Shown: positions 1 through 8,793 of the stretch, one piece after another
Layout of the letters: every line of letters begins with the position of its first letter
Position numbering within the stretch: position 1 is the stretch's first letter
Assembly (NCBI GenBank): GCA_913041275.1
Contig: CAJWHF010000006.1
Span: 1-44,118, forward strand
Length of the DNA: 44,118 bases
Source of the DNA: an uncultured Opitutia bacterium
GTDB lineage: Bacteria; Verrucomicrobiota; Verrucomicrobiia; Opitutales; Coraliomargaritaceae
Direction: 5' to 3'
The notes under the pieces: generated by a model
What the model was told of the DNA's origin: nothing
Databases searched by the model: none
What the model saw: the letters and a program-made list of their open reading frames with translations, nothing else
Position numbers and translations under genes: made by a program

Positions 1-990
1 GTACTCCCCAAAGTCAATTTCTAGAATTGGCGCATTAGATATAAATTGGCCAAACGCTAGATTCTTTGCAGCTACCCTAATGTAAGGCCAGTAACCGTCT
101 TTAAGTATATTTAGCTGTTTGGGATCGAACTCTACAAGTAAGTTATCGGTGATTAAGCCATAGCTAGGCACTTCGAGGTGCTTGGCATTAAGGCGTGCTG
201 TTTTAATTAGTGTAGGCTCTAGCCCGGTAAGCTCTAAACTTCCTAAGAGCTCTATATCTTTAGCAAATATTTCAGGGTGTCTAAGATCACGGCTGCTAAT
301 GTGTAGATCGATTTCTTTTTTCTCATGATTAATCGTCCTCGAACTAAAAGTAATAGTCGGCGATTCAAAGTAGTTAATCTGTTCTTTTTGTTGAATTATA
401 TTGGCTGCTTGGGTGTAGAATACCTTTAGCTTTTGACTGAGATCGTAGCTCTTGTCAGAGTCGATATGTGTTGGTGTTTCAAATGTTCCACGTAAGCGTA
501 TATCTTCGTGTAGTGCTACAAATTGGTTCATTTTTCCCACTACTTCGCCAAGTGAAATACGTAGGGTCATACGTTCTAATAGTGGTTTTTGGTATCCGTC
601 AGGGGAATAAACCGAAGGAATAAATACTGTGCCCTTGGAAATAAGCAGGTCTTTTACTTTAGGTTGCTCGGATAAATTAGGCCAGTCGAGACTGACCACT
701 ACTAAATCTGCAACAAGTAGCGATTGCTTAATATTAGCAGCTTTTACATCGACTCCCGTCAGGGCTAAATTGCCTCCTGGAAATAGCTTAAGCTCGTTAA
801 TTTTTAGAATTATTTCTGGTAGATACTCTCGTTTTATTACACGTTCAAACCACTCGGACGGTAGTGATAAGTATCCAAATACTATAAAGCACCCGCCGAT
901 GTATGCCTGTAGTACAAGGGACGTAAGTAAGGCTGTATTTAAGAAAAACTTCAGCAGATTTCCTAGCCTAAGTTTTTTGCAGTAAGCCAT
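1..990 (-). CDS. membrane-anchored protein of unknown family, possibly AsmA/TamB-like (3' end beyond window)
   Basis: An open frame of 330 codons runs from an ATG at 990 to the left edge with no stop, so the C-terminus is missing. The N-terminus is basic, then has one hydrophobic segment (about residues 10-35, including LNTALLTSLVLQAYIGGC). The rest is soluble and beta-rich, alternating hydrophobic and polar residues, with repeated phrases such as LELTGLEPTLIKTARL and NLALTGVDVKAANIK. A single N-terminal anchor followed by a long beta-rich periplasmic part is typical of AsmA/TamB-like lipid-transfer proteins, but I see no diagnostic motif, so that name is inference. It begins 20 bases after the DUF4340 gene on the same strand and is probably the last gene, or one of the last, of that operon. 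No good ribosome-binding site precedes the ATG. Confidence 0.6.
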   Translation of the reverse strand, partial: MAYCKKLRLGNLLKFFLNTALLTSLVLQAYIGGCFIVFGYLSLPSEWFERVIKREYLPEIILKINELKLFPGGNLALTGVDVKAANIKQSLLVADLVVVSLDWPNLSEQPKVKDLLISKGTVFIPSVYSPDGYQKPLLERMTLRISLGEVVGKMNQFVALHEDIRLRGTFETPTHIDSDKSYDLSQKLKVFYTQAANIIQQKEQINYFESPTITFSSRTINHEKKEIDLHISSRDLRHPEIFAKDIELLGSLELTGLEPTLIKTARLNAKHLEVPSYGLITDNLLVEFDPKQLNILKDGYWPYIRVAAKNLAFGQFISNAPILEIDFGEY

Positions 991-1010
991 GACTAGATTT
1001 TGAAGGATAC

Positions 1011-2969
1011 TTAGCCTACTGAATTAAGCCCAGGCTGTGGAATGTCTATGGGTTCGATATCTGATGGATTAGTTACAGGCTGATCTATTGCCTCTGGTGG
1101 TAGAGTCATGTCGTCTGTTATCTCATAAAGCGCATCGATGAGCGCTTGTGAGATTTCAAATACAACATCTTTCTCTTTTGATCCCCCTATTTGTCTAGTT
1201 CCTGATATACGCTTACTGAAAAAGTATTCGCGAGTTTCGGTGCGGTTGCTCTCACCCCCTGGTAGCTGGATTGTTGCGATAAGCTGGAAAGCCCACGGGT
1301 ATGCTTGATCCGTATCTTCGGAATAAATTCCGGTAAAAGAGTCTAGCAAATAATTATTTACTGTGAAGTTGACGGCAGAATTCAACACTTCAAGAATAGC
1401 GCTCGAGCGGTTAGATTCCTCCCCATTTAGGTATGTGATCCAGTCAATATTATCAGGCAATTGAAGATTAATTAGTCGTTGGTCATTGCTTAGATCAATC
1501 AATTCTATTGAGCTGACGAGTGCAGCTGCTGGTAATTTGTCTAGCGTACGATTACGATAGTGGTGAGCTTCGAGCGGTATCATGCTAAGTGTGAGTTGAC
1601 GTTCTACCTGATATATAAACTTAGCTTGATTCGTTTTCGCGTAGAGGGTTTCGTTGTCGCCTTCAGGATACGCTAGAGTGAGTGTGACGGGTTCTCCTTC
1701 AGCAAAACTCAAGCTCACAGTACGAATAGGTCGATTAAAGCCTAGGCTAACATCTTCAATTGGGGTAGGCGCATCTATTGCGAAGCTGCTTGCACGTAAG
1801 TTCGAAAGATCATTCAAGAGCAAATCCATGATGACTGGGTCTGCTCGGTACGGCCTAATTTCTTCATTATCCTTACTCTCTAAAACCTGCCAGTCTTCGT
1901 CGCTACTTTCTAGTTTCTGTAGGCGAATTTTCTGTCCGTTTTTCGAGATGTTGATAGCGGAGACTTTGCTGCTATCAAACTTCATAAAATCACGCTCACG
2001 TAGCTCTTTTTGTGCTTCTAGAAGGGCATTGAAAGGTTCTGCCATTACGGTGAAGATAGCGGGATTTTTCTCTAGTTTAGCAAAGTATTTAGGGCTGCCT
2101 TCGGCTTGCTCATCTAGGTTACCAATGATGAGAGTTTGGCGACGCCTGTTTCCATGTACAGTCACGCGCATGAGAGGAGTCTCTAGCCCTAGTAGGACTG
2201 GGTCTTCCGCATCTCCTTCTAAAAAACGTCCTACTTTAGCTGTAGTAAGAATATTTATGGTGTTATCTACCAGTGCGGGATCGGCCTTAGCAATTACAGG
2301 TGCTTCAAAGCTCCAATCACCATTATTGCGTGCAAGGCGTACTTTAAGTGAGCTACCATCTGCTGAGCTTTGGGAGCGAATTTGTAGTCCGAGCGCATCC
2401 ACCTCGAAGACAGGAATATTAAAGATTTCGCGAGCTCGCAGATCATTTAAGTCCATTATTAAGCCATCTATAACTTGACGGTTAACCACGAAGATCCTGC
2501 GCTCATTGGGACCTAGTAAGTAAACATTATTTCCTATTTCAGTTAAGGTGCCTACGCTCAGAGAAATACGTTCGTCTTTGTCGACGATGGTCAATTTTAG
2601 CAGGGGGTTCTCTAGTCCATAATCAGCGAGTGACTGTCCAGTATTCTCGATTTCATTGACGAGGAAGGAAGCCTCTTCTTCTAAAAACTGGAGTTGATTT
2701 AGAATACGATTGATTGCGAAATAGTTGGCAGACCACTTCATGGGCTCGATAAGTTGCCATGTGGATCCTTGGCGCTCGAGTACGCGGGGTAATTCTAGGC
2801 CGGATCCGTGGAGTTCAATGCGTTCGGCATCCATGAGCTCACTTCCGAATTGCATCGATAGAGTACTGCTTTCTGTTTTAATTTCCTTACCCTGATTATT
2901 TAGGTAAGCAATTAATCCAAAAGCTAATATATTAAGAGCAAGTAAGATTAGTGTGAATTTAAGGCGCAT
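1011..2969 (-). CDS. DUF4340 domain-containing protein of an ABC-2/Gld-type cluster
   Basis: A 652-residue protein with an N-terminal membrane anchor (RLKFTLILLALNILAFGLI) and a large extracytoplasmic region. The body contains repeated 'LGLETP/YGLENPLLKL' units with neighbouring beta strands, the pattern of DUF4340 repeats (for example near residues 115-130 and 265-275). DUF4340 proteins are commonly encoded directly after GldG-like proteins and an ABC-2 permease/ATPase pair, as here; their biochemical role is unknown. I chose the ATG at 2969 (MRLKFTL). The longer frame from 3008 would overlap the upstream gene's coding end and adds no conserved sequence. The chosen start lies 4 bases after the upstream stop, suggesting translational coupling. 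The C-terminus is proline-rich. Confidence 0.8.
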   Translation of the reverse strand: MRLKFTLILLALNILAFGLIAYLNNQGKEIKTESSTLSMQFGSELMDAERIELHGSGLELPRVLERQGSTWQLIEPMKWSANYFAINRILNQLQFLEEEASFLVNEIENTGQSLADYGLENPLLKLTIVDKDERISLSVGTLTEIGNNVYLLGPNERRIFVVNRQVIDGLIMDLNDLRAREIFNIPVFEVDALGLQIRSQSSADGSSLKVRLARNNGDWSFEAPVIAKADPALVDNTINILTTAKVGRFLEGDAEDPVLLGLETPLMRVTVHGNRRRQTLIIGNLDEQAEGSPKYFAKLEKNPAIFTVMAEPFNALLEAQKELRERDFMKFDSSKVSAINISKNGQKIRLQKLESSDEDWQVLESKDNEEIRPYRADPVIMDLLLNDLSNLRASSFAIDAPTPIEDVSLGFNRPIRTVSLSFAEGEPVTLTLAYPEGDNETLYAKTNQAKFIYQVERQLTLSMIPLEAHHYRNRTLDKLPAAALVSSIELIDLSNDQRLINLQLPDNIDWITYLNGEESNRSSAILEVLNSAVNFTVNNYLLDSFTGIYSEDTDQAYPWAFQLIATIQLPGGESNRTETREYFFSKRISGTRQIGGSKEKDVVFEISQALIDALYEITDDMTLPPEAIDQPVTNPSDIEPIDIPQPGLNSVG

Positions 2970-2973
2970 GTTA

Positions 2974-4455
2974 TTAACGGCGGCGTATGATATAGATAAA
3001 TAGGCCAATTAGCGCTGTAGCGCTCGGGATTAGTGCGTAGTAGTAAAGACTTCTATTTAGGTCGTGCTCGCTCATCACAATTTGGTAGCTTTGCAGTGGC
3101 CTTGTTGCTATATTGAGCATACTGTTTCGTGATAGTGCCCAGTTCAAGGAATTATAAAATATACTGCGGTTGCCAAATGCGCGTAGTCGATTGTTGGCAA
3201 TAAAATCTGAATTTCCAAACACGACAAATCTGCCCCCAGGGATAGTAATACCCAATTCCGTACCTGCACTTCGTGTCGAAACAGCCGCAATACTTATAGG
3301 GCCTTTTAAGTCGCGCCCCGTGTCGAATTTAGGTGGATCCTGTGTTCTATAGTCGCGTTCTGCCCAGCTTTGGTCGGAAGTGCCTATTATTTGATCTACT
3401 TTTAGCCGAGGATCACGTAGTGCGGCAGGATCTGTACGGACAGGACGAGGCTGTCCGAATAAGGATGTGATTTGATAATCGACAAGTAATTTAGTGATTG
3501 GATGCTCTGCAAAGCGGCGTATTATAAGATCTCCGCCTTGAGATCGGTAGTCGGGCCCATCGTCTTGGACCGCCATATCATCGACCAGTATACCCCAGTC
3601 GTACAAGAGGTCTTCCATGCCGTGACGGCGTCCAGGATCAATGAATACGACAATACGCCCGTTGCGCTCACTCATATAGCGCCGCAGCTTTTCTACTTCC
3701 TCGGGCAGAAGGCTAGCCTGTGGTGCTGGGATGACAATTAGGTCTGCATCCATTGGAACTCTGGCCTCAACAGATAAATCGAGCGTGGCTAGTGAATAGT
3801 TGCGCTCACGCAGGAAATTTTCCAGCTCAGAAAGGCCGCGCAAAGGATCTACATCGTCGAGCCTCATCTCTCCGTGACCGACGAGGAAGTAGACCTTATC
3901 AGTGCCCATTGAGGATACCTCGATAATTGCTGAAGTGATGGCTTTTTCACCACAAAATCCTGTGATCTTATTATCTTTAACCTCGTATAAATCTACTTGG
4001 CGTATTTCGCTCACGCGCTCGCCCATTGCCACAATAATTACGTTTTCTTGGTCGATATTATACTGGCTGGAGAGCTCCTCTGCTCGCTTTCTCTGCCTAT
4101 AAATATCTACATACTCAACGCGAATATAGGATTGGCCATCAATTGTGCCAGCTGCTAAAAATTCTCTAAAGAGCTTGCGCAGGTGTTGATGGATTTGCTG
4201 AGATTCAGGAACTTCTGGATTATCCGGAATAGTAACGATAATATCTACAACATCGCTTAATTCATGAATATATGCCTTAGACTCAGCCGCTAGCGTATAG
4301 GTGCCTGACTCGGTAAGATCGATTCTACTAAAATATTTAGCTGCAAGAAAGTTAAGTGCTAGTATAAGAATAATGCCAAATAGGATCTGCAGCAAGCGGT
4401 TTGCGATACCCAAACGCCTTATTAGCCTAAATTCGTTGAACCGGTTAATTTGCAT
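2974..4455 (-). CDS. GldG-like ABC transporter auxiliary protein
   Basis: A 493-residue protein with one N-terminal transmembrane segment (about residues 20-40, LLQILFGIILILALNFLAA) and one at the C-terminus (ALIPSATALIGLFIYIIRR). Between them is a periplasmic region beginning with the family-typical 'RIDLTESGTYTLAAESKAYI', followed by a GldG/IFT52-like fold (YFLVGHGEMRLDD, then DADLIVIPAPQ and GRIVVFIDPG). This architecture matches the GldG/ABC_transp_aux family. In Bacteroidetes GldG works with GldF and GldA in gliding and secretion; in other phyla the cluster is widespread and unexplained. Its start overlaps the upstream permease stop by one base (TAATG), showing tight coupling. No gliding genes (gldK-N, sprA) are visible here, so a motility role should not be assumed. 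Confidence 0.8.
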   Translation of the reverse strand: MQINRFNEFRLIRRLGIANRLLQILFGIILILALNFLAAKYFSRIDLTESGTYTLAAESKAYIHELSDVVDIIVTIPDNPEVPESQQIHQHLRKLFREFLAAGTIDGQSYIRVEYVDIYRQRKRAEELSSQYNIDQENVIIVAMGERVSEIRQVDLYEVKDNKITGFCGEKAITSAIIEVSSMGTDKVYFLVGHGEMRLDDVDPLRGLSELENFLRERNYSLATLDLSVEARVPMDADLIVIPAPQASLLPEEVEKLRRYMSERNGRIVVFIDPGRRHGMEDLLYDWGILVDDMAVQDDGPDYRSQGGDLIIRRFAEHPITKLLVDYQITSLFGQPRPVRTDPAALRDPRLKVDQIIGTSDQSWAERDYRTQDPPKFDTGRDLKGPISIAAVSTRSAGTELGITIPGGRFVVFGNSDFIANNRLRAFGNRSIFYNSLNWALSRNSMLNIATRPLQSYQIVMSEHDLNRSLYYYALIPSATALIGLFIYIIRRR

Positions 4456-5219
4456 TATGCCTTTGCTTCGTTGATAAGACTAGAGAGACCAAGCAAGAGG
4501 AGCCCAGTGCTGGAATAATAGAAGAATGGCCTAGTATCGATGATTCCTCTAGAAAAGTCATCTAGATGCTCAAAGATCTGCAGATAATTAACAGTAGCTA
4601 GCATTAATGATGAAAGACCACTGCCTGTATCCGCAATATTACTTATTTGTTGTCCACCAATAATGACTACAAAAAGTGTTGTAAAGCTGAGCATGCCGGC
4701 GACGACTTGACTGCGCGTTACGCTACTGGAGAAGATACCAATAGAAATGAAAAGAATACCACTTGTCGCTAGAAAAAGGAAACTACCCGCAAGCGGTGCA
4801 TACTCTAGAAGAGCCCCGCTTTCTGCAGCATGTGGGTATAGCTTTTGAGTAAGAAGCGGAAATCCGAGAGTCAGTATCCAAAGTAGCATATAAAAAACAT
4901 AAGCGCCTGAGAATTTACTTATTATGACCGCTACGAAAGAAGTCGGAGTTGTCATGAGTGTATCTAAGGTTCCGCTACTACGTTCTCCCGCTATACTACG
5001 CATAGTTAATAATGGGACGACAAATAAAACAGGGATCCAGAAGACACTGAAGAACTGAACGGTGGGTAGGGTCTCTGATGGGGTGTTTACCATGCCGCGA
5101 AGGATTGCCCAATAAATAAATCCCATTAGACTAAGAAAAAGTACCGCTGCTATGTAAGTAGAAGGACTGATTAAAAGCATGCGGAGCTCGTGTTTAAAAA
5201 GTGTAAAAAAGTGGCGCAT
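4455..5219 (-). CDS. ABC-2 type permease, GldF-like
   Basis: A 254-residue integral membrane protein with about six predicted helices. It opens with the family-typical cytoplasmic start HELRMLLISPSTYIAAVLFL. A long periplasmic loop follows, then the motif 'LTMRSIAGERSSGTLDTLMT' around residues 70-90, which is the conserved coupling region of ABC-2 permeases next to the ATPase (E-R-x-x-G-T-L-x-x-L). It would form the membrane channel with the ATPase encoded 25 bases upstream. Substrate unknown. One polypeptide carries six helices, so it probably works as a homodimer. Confidence 0.85.
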   Translation of the reverse strand: MRHFFTLFKHELRMLLISPSTYIAAVLFLSLMGFIYWAILRGMVNTPSETLPTVQFFSVFWIPVLFVVPLLTMRSIAGERSSGTLDTLMTTPTSFVAVIISKFSGAYVFYMLLWILTLGFPLLTQKLYPHAAESGALLEYAPLAGSFLFLATSGILFISIGIFSSSVTRSQVVAGMLSFTTLFVVIIGGQQISNIADTGSGLSSLMLATVNYLQIFEHLDDFSRGIIDTRPFFYYSSTGLLLLGLSSLINEAKA

Positions 5220-5244
5220 TGTATTTGGCTAAGGAAAGTAGGAT

Positions 5245-6255
5245 TTAGGCACTGATCTTAGGCTTGTTTTCGAGTGTTTCTTCCCATGAGCGTTTTGTGG
5301 CAGCAAGGAAGATTTCTTCGAGGGTTGGCTCAAGGGGAGCGAGGCTATGAAGAGTGAATGTATTATGACCACTCAGTACTTGAATTAGCCTAAGGCTTTG
5401 AGCGCCCCCTTTTTCTACCCGTAGAATAAGTTCTAATTTATCATTCGGCAGGCGAGCGCTTTCGAGGATCGCGGCGTCGAAACCACTCTTACTTAGGCAA
5501 GAGGACACGCTGGATAATGTACCTTCGATTATTAGGCTAAATCGATTTCCCGGCAGAAACTCTTCGCGAAGATCATGGCTTGAGCCAGCAGCAACAATGC
5601 GGCCGCGGTTGATGATAATCACGCGGTCGCATGATCGTTCTATCTCAGGGAGTATGTGACTTGATAGGATAACTGTGTGTTTACCTCGTAAATTATCGAT
5701 TAGTTTGCGAATTCCTTGAATCTGATGTGGATCAAGCCCGATTGTCGGTTCGTCCATAATAATGATCTCTGGATCACCTAAGAGGGCATCGGCGATACCA
5801 ACTCGTTGTCGAAAGCCTTTAGAAAGAGTGCCGATTATTTTGCGGCGGGCTGTACGAGCAAGGTCACATGTCTCCATCGCCTCCTGCACGCAGTCGTTTA
5901 GCTTACTTCTAGGAACTTCCTTAAGGCGGGCTCGAAAGCGTAGGTATTCGACAACTCGCATATCTACAGGAAGTGGGTTATTTTCCGGCATATAGCCGAC
6001 CTTTCGTTTTACTTCATGAGGATTTTGTGCTACACATATTCCTCCTACCCAAGCTGATCCTGATGTAGCTGACATAATCCCAGAAAGTATCCGCATGGTC
6101 GTGCTTTTACCAGCACCGTTAGGACCTAAAAAGCCTACTACCTCGCCAAATTTGACGGAGAAATTGACTTTATTTATAGCAGTCAGCGCACCGTATTGGC
6201 GAGTAAGGTCTTTGACGCATATGCTAGGTGAGGTTTCCTTTTTTTTTGAAGTCAT
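5245..6255 (-). CDS. ABC transporter ATP-binding protein, GldA-like
   Basis: A 336-residue ATPase of the ABC-2 exporter class, first gene of the cluster running to the left edge. Walker A is GPNGAGKST at residues 44-52, the signature is LSKGFRQ near 144-150, and Walker B is IIIMDEP at 164-170, followed by TIGLDPHQI and the H-loop in ILSSHILPEIE. The C-terminal 100 residues form the variable regulatory part common in GldA/CcmA-type exporters, ending with 'LEEIFLAAT'. It energises the GldF-like permease. A run of T/A bases gives KKK near the N-terminus. No clear ribosome-binding site. Promoter elements should lie in the divergent gap 6256-6491. Confidence 0.9.
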   Translation of the reverse strand: MTSKKKETSPSICVKDLTRQYGALTAINKVNFSVKFGEVVGFLGPNGAGKSTTMRILSGIMSATSGSAWVGGICVAQNPHEVKRKVGYMPENNPLPVDMRVVEYLRFRARLKEVPRSKLNDCVQEAMETCDLARTARRKIIGTLSKGFRQRVGIADALLGDPEIIIMDEPTIGLDPHQIQGIRKLIDNLRGKHTVILSSHILPEIERSCDRVIIINRGRIVAAGSSHDLREEFLPGNRFSLIIEGTLSSVSSCLSKSGFDAAILESARLPNDKLELILRVEKGGAQSLRLIQVLSGHNTFTLHSLAPLEPTLEEIFLAATKRSWEETLENKPKISA

Positions 6256-6362
6256 CGATCAGGGAAAGTAAGCGTAAGCGAAGTGCTACGGTGTGTGGAT
6301 ACATCTTCTCTTAATGAAATATAAGTTTTTAAGGACTAGGACATTTTTGAGATCACGGTGAA

Positions 6363-6391
6363 AGTTCATAAAGAATCTATATTTATGAACT
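6363..6391. repeat. perfect inverted repeat in a divergent intergenic region
   Basis: Two 10-base arms (AGTTCATAAA and TTTATGAACT) are perfectly complementary around a 9-base spacer. They lie between the divergently transcribed ABC ATPase and DUF2721 genes. No T-run follows on either strand, so it does not look like an intrinsic terminator; a protein-binding site or mRNA leader hairpin is possible. Just downstream (6401-6420) is an imperfect tandem repeat of a 10-mer (GCGGCATCAA / GCGACATCAA). Confidence 0.5.
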
Positions 6392-6465
6392 AGAAGACAA
6401 GCGGCATCAAGCGACATCAAGACCTAATTCTAGGAGTTCTAGTGTTGCGCAGCTATAGTTCGAAA

Positions 6466-6471
6466 TATAAT
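6466..6471 (+). promoter_or_regulatory. possible -10 element for the DUF2721 gene
   Basis: A consensus TATAAT lies 20 bases before the chosen ATG at 6492. The best -35 partner (TTGCGC at 6445-6450) is only 15 bases away, so the full promoter is uncertain. Confidence 0.3.
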
Positions 6472-6491
6472 CTTAAGTGATGGAGATTTCT

Positions 6492-6869
6492 ATGACGACC
6501 CCTGCAATACTTTTTCCCGCTGTTAGTTTGCTCATGCTAGCTTATACAAACCGCTTTCTAGCTATCTCTAGCATCACAAGATCGCTTCACAGTCGTTACA
6601 AATCAGAAGGCGGTGTAGCTGTTCGCAGGCAGATTGAAAACTTACGCTCTCGACTAAAGTTGATTCGAAGAATGCAGTCGTTTGGAATCTTGAGCCTTTT
6701 TGCCTGTATTTTGTCTGTGGTAGGCCTATTTTTGGGTCAGAGAGTGACGGGTGAATTCCTTTTTGGGCTCAGCCTTTTGCTTATGCTAGGATCACTGTTA
6801 TTTTGCCTTTTTGAAATCCAACTCTCTGGGCGTGCGTTAGAAATAGAGCTCGCGGATATGGAAGAATAA
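6492..6869 (+). CDS. DUF2721 family membrane protein
   Basis: A 125-residue small membrane protein. The N-terminus 'TTPAILFPAVSLLMLAYTNR' is the DUF2721 hallmark. A basic amphipathic stretch (RRQIENLRSRLKLIRRMQSF) and two hydrophobic helices follow (about residues 60-80 and 88-110), ending with the acidic LEIELADMEE. Function unknown in the family. I prefer the ATG at 6492, which has a GGAG ribosome-binding site at 6482-6485 with 6 bases of spacing; upstream GTG (6477) and ATG (6480) codons in the same frame would add four or five residues without support. It converges on the glutaredoxin gene and looks monocistronic. Confidence 0.85.
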   Translation: MTTPAILFPAVSLLMLAYTNRFLAISSITRSLHSRYKSEGGVAVRRQIENLRSRLKLIRRMQSFGILSLFACILSVVGLFLGQRVTGEFLFGLSLLLMLGSLLFCLFEIQLSGRALEIELADMEE

Positions 6870-6887
6870 TCTGCGTCTGGATCTGTT

Positions 6888-7223
6888 TTAAAAGAATCGG
6901 ACTGTTTTAGAACGCATCGCCTCGTGTTCTTCGTCGGTGCAAGGCGCGTTAGTAGGGACTTCTGTTTTTTCTGCGGTCGTTGTTACTAAACCGTTGCTAA
7001 GCATGTAATTCTCCACTTCTTCCCCACTTACATCTGCAAGCATAGAACCGTCTATCTCAACACAAGGTGACAGCGGTTGCCCTGATTTTTCTACCATTTC
7101 GGCGTATTGATCCGGATTATTTATAATATCTCGATCCTCGTAATTGAGGTCATACTTTTTCATTATTGCGCGAACTCCCATGCTCCAGCCGCAGGTAGGT
7201 TTTAGATATGCGATGATGTTCAT
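6888..7223 (-). CDS. glutaredoxin-like protein with a CGWS motif
   Basis: A 111-residue thioredoxin-fold protein. The first strand (NIIAYLKPTCGWS) leads to a Cys11-Gly-Trp-Ser14 active-site motif; residues 15-75 follow the glutaredoxin pattern, with a cis-Pro segment in 'PLSPCVEIDG' and a following acidic helix. CGWS has one active-site cysteine, as in monothiol glutaredoxins (CGFS), but the Phe is Trp. The last 35 residues are an extension beyond a normal glutaredoxin, ending NAPCTDEEHEAMRSKTVRFF, with an extra Cys. It starts 38 bases after the DUF5069-like gene on the same strand, so the two are probably cotranscribed. Either thiol-disulfide exchange or Fe-S transfer is possible. Confidence 0.75.
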   Translation of the reverse strand: MNIIAYLKPTCGWSMGVRAIMKKYDLNYEDRDIINNPDQYAEMVEKSGQPLSPCVEIDGSMLADVSGEEVENYMLSNGLVTTTAEKTEVPTNAPCTDEEHEAMRSKTVRFF

Positions 7224-7261
7224 AATGTAATATTAACTATTTCATTCTTATATCTTGTCAA

Positions 7262-7786
7262 CTATTGCGATTTTTGAGCGATGACCCAGTCTACCAACTT
7301 TGATTCATCCTTTTCGTATGCCCAGGCAACCCGGAGGAAATCTGCTGGGTGTATGTTGTACTCCTTAAAGAAGGATCGGTCGCCGCTGCAGCCATACATA
7401 GTCTCAGGGGGTAGCGCGCCGCGTAGTTTTGCCCAAGCTTTGTGCATAATACGTGGCAACCAGACGATTCCGTTGACTTTCGCGTCTTTTCCAGGAAGCG
7501 CGGCGCCATCGATTAATTTTGTGATCCTATTTCCTTCCTGCGCTAAAAATAGGTAGTCTTTTCGTGCCGAGCTTACTAATAAAAAAGTTTCAAAGTCTGG
7601 TTCTCCATAGGACACGTAGTCCTCCACATAGTCATACACATCCATTGTATTTAGCCCGATAGCGCCCAATTCTGCCAGCGTGGCTAGTGAGAAATAATTA
7701 TTAGGATCGCGATCGCCTGCTTCATATTTGGCAAGAGCTACCTCCCAAATCCTCTTAAGTTTCTTTTGGTAGTTAAAATTTTCCAC
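7262..7786 (-). CDS. DUF5069-like conserved protein
   Basis: A 174-residue soluble protein with no signal peptide or membrane segment. The C-terminal half carries 'LPRIMHKAWAKLRGALPP', then YGCSGDRSFFKE and IHPADFLRVAW, which resembles the DUF5069 pattern (LPR-x-DKAR..., YGC..D..F....G I....F). The N-terminal half is helical (KKLKRIWEVALAKYEAGD). Family function is unknown to me. It is upstream of the glutaredoxin gene, probably in one transcript, so a redox-related role is possible but speculative. It is divergent from the PHP phosphatase gene. Confidence 0.6.
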   Translation of the reverse strand: MENFNYQKKLKRIWEVALAKYEAGDRDPNNYFSLATLAELGAIGLNTMDVYDYVEDYVSYGEPDFETFLLVSSARKDYLFLAQEGNRITKLIDGAALPGKDAKVNGIVWLPRIMHKAWAKLRGALPPETMYGCSGDRSFFKEYNIHPADFLRVAWAYEKDESKLVDWVIAQKSQ

Positions 7787-7882
7787 ATGTACAACTTAAC
7801 ACAAACCCTGTAAAAAACAACTTTCTAAAGCCTCACTACTTTATAATTTAACGGAAACCATCTCTTTAATAAGCTTAAACTA

Positions 7883-8707
7883 ATGCGCATAGATTCACAC
7901 ATGCATACACCTTTATGCGGACACGCTGTAGGCGAGCCAATCGAATATGTTATGGCTGCCGCGGAGCAGGGCATCGACTTAATTACTATTACCTGTCACA
8001 TTCCAATGAGCTGGGAGGCTTTTGGGCAGGAGGGTATTCGTATGAAGCGGGATGAGTTGGAAAACTATATTGCGCTAGTGAGAGCTACTGCAATCAAGGC
8101 TAAGCCTCTTGGGGTGGAAGTATTATGCGGGATTGAAGCTGAGGTCTTCCCTGATCAGTCAGAGCTTGAATTAATGGATACAATTCTTTCCCAATATAAT
8201 TTCGACTTCGTCCTCGGCTCTCTTCATGCGCAGTGTTTGAGTTACTTGCAATGGTTCGAAAAGAACAATGTGGATGATGATGCAAAGCGCATAGAAAGTT
8301 ACTTTCGACATTTGAAGGATGGTGCCCAATCAGGTCGATACGATAGCATGTCGCATCCTGATGTAATTCGAACCTATGGGGTAGTCGAAAATTTTAATCC
8401 GAACGAACACGAGAGCGTAATCCGCGGTTTTCTACAAGCTGTAGTGGATGAGGATATGTGTATGGAGGTTAATACAAGTGGACTTACAAAAGGTGACTAT
8501 GAGGTGCACCCTGATCCCGTAATTCTAGACTGGGCAAATGAGATGGGGGTCAAGCTGACCATCGGCTCGGATGCACATAGTCCAGAATCTGTGGGTCAAT
8601 TTTTTGATGTTATACAGCCCATGCTCCGTAGTAAGGGCTTTATGGACCTTTATTATTTTCGCGGTCGCCAGCGCCATAAAATAGATATGCCAGATGGAAT
8701 TCATTAA
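7883..8707 (+). CDS. PHP-family phosphatase, histidinol-phosphatase (HisJ/HisK) type
   Basis: A 274-residue PHP-domain metalloenzyme. The N-terminal metal site is visible as [11 protein letters not shown] (His6, His8, His14), followed by GIEAEVFPD, the VLGSLHA motif, [10 protein letters not shown] and the C-terminal [11 protein letters not shown]; these are the conserved blocks of the PHP histidinol-phosphatase family (HisJ in Bacillus). It probably removes phosphate from histidinol phosphate, the penultimate step of histidine synthesis, but PHP enzymes vary in substrate and no other his genes are nearby. The ATG at 7883 immediately starts the first metal-binding strand, so the start is well supported. 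A TATAAT at 7842-7847 could serve as its -10. Confidence 0.8.
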   Translation: MRIDSHMHTPLCGHAVGEPIEYVMAAAEQGIDLITITCHIPMSWEAFGQEGIRMKRDELENYIALVRATAIKAKPLGVEVLCGIEAEVFPDQSELELMDTILSQYNFDFVLGSLHAQCLSYLQWFEKNNVDDDAKRIESYFRHLKDGAQSGRYDSMSHPDVIRTYGVVENFNPNEHESVIRGFLQAVVDEDMCMEVNTSGLTKGDYEVHPDPVILDWANEMGVKLTIGSDAHSPESVGQFFDVIQPMLRSKGFMDLYYFRGRQRHKIDMPDGIH

Positions 8708-8793
8708 TCATACTAGACCAATAAGCGCTTTGCCTTTTTCAAGCTTGAAAGCCAGCGTGTTGGCTTCACTTTCCTAACTTTTAAATTTTTATA

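Noticed and set aside
1654-2478. Open frame of 274 codons on the plus strand
   Set aside because: It is antisense to the DUF4340 gene, is low in complexity (Ser/Arg/Leu-rich), and has no recognisable motif; the minus-strand frame is clearly the real gene.
8738-8767. Palindrome TTCAAGCTTGAA and a nearby 6-base stem (AAGCCA/TGGCTT) between the PHP gene and valS
   Set aside because: Short, without a T-run and with no sign of regulatory placement; too weak for a terminator or attenuator call.
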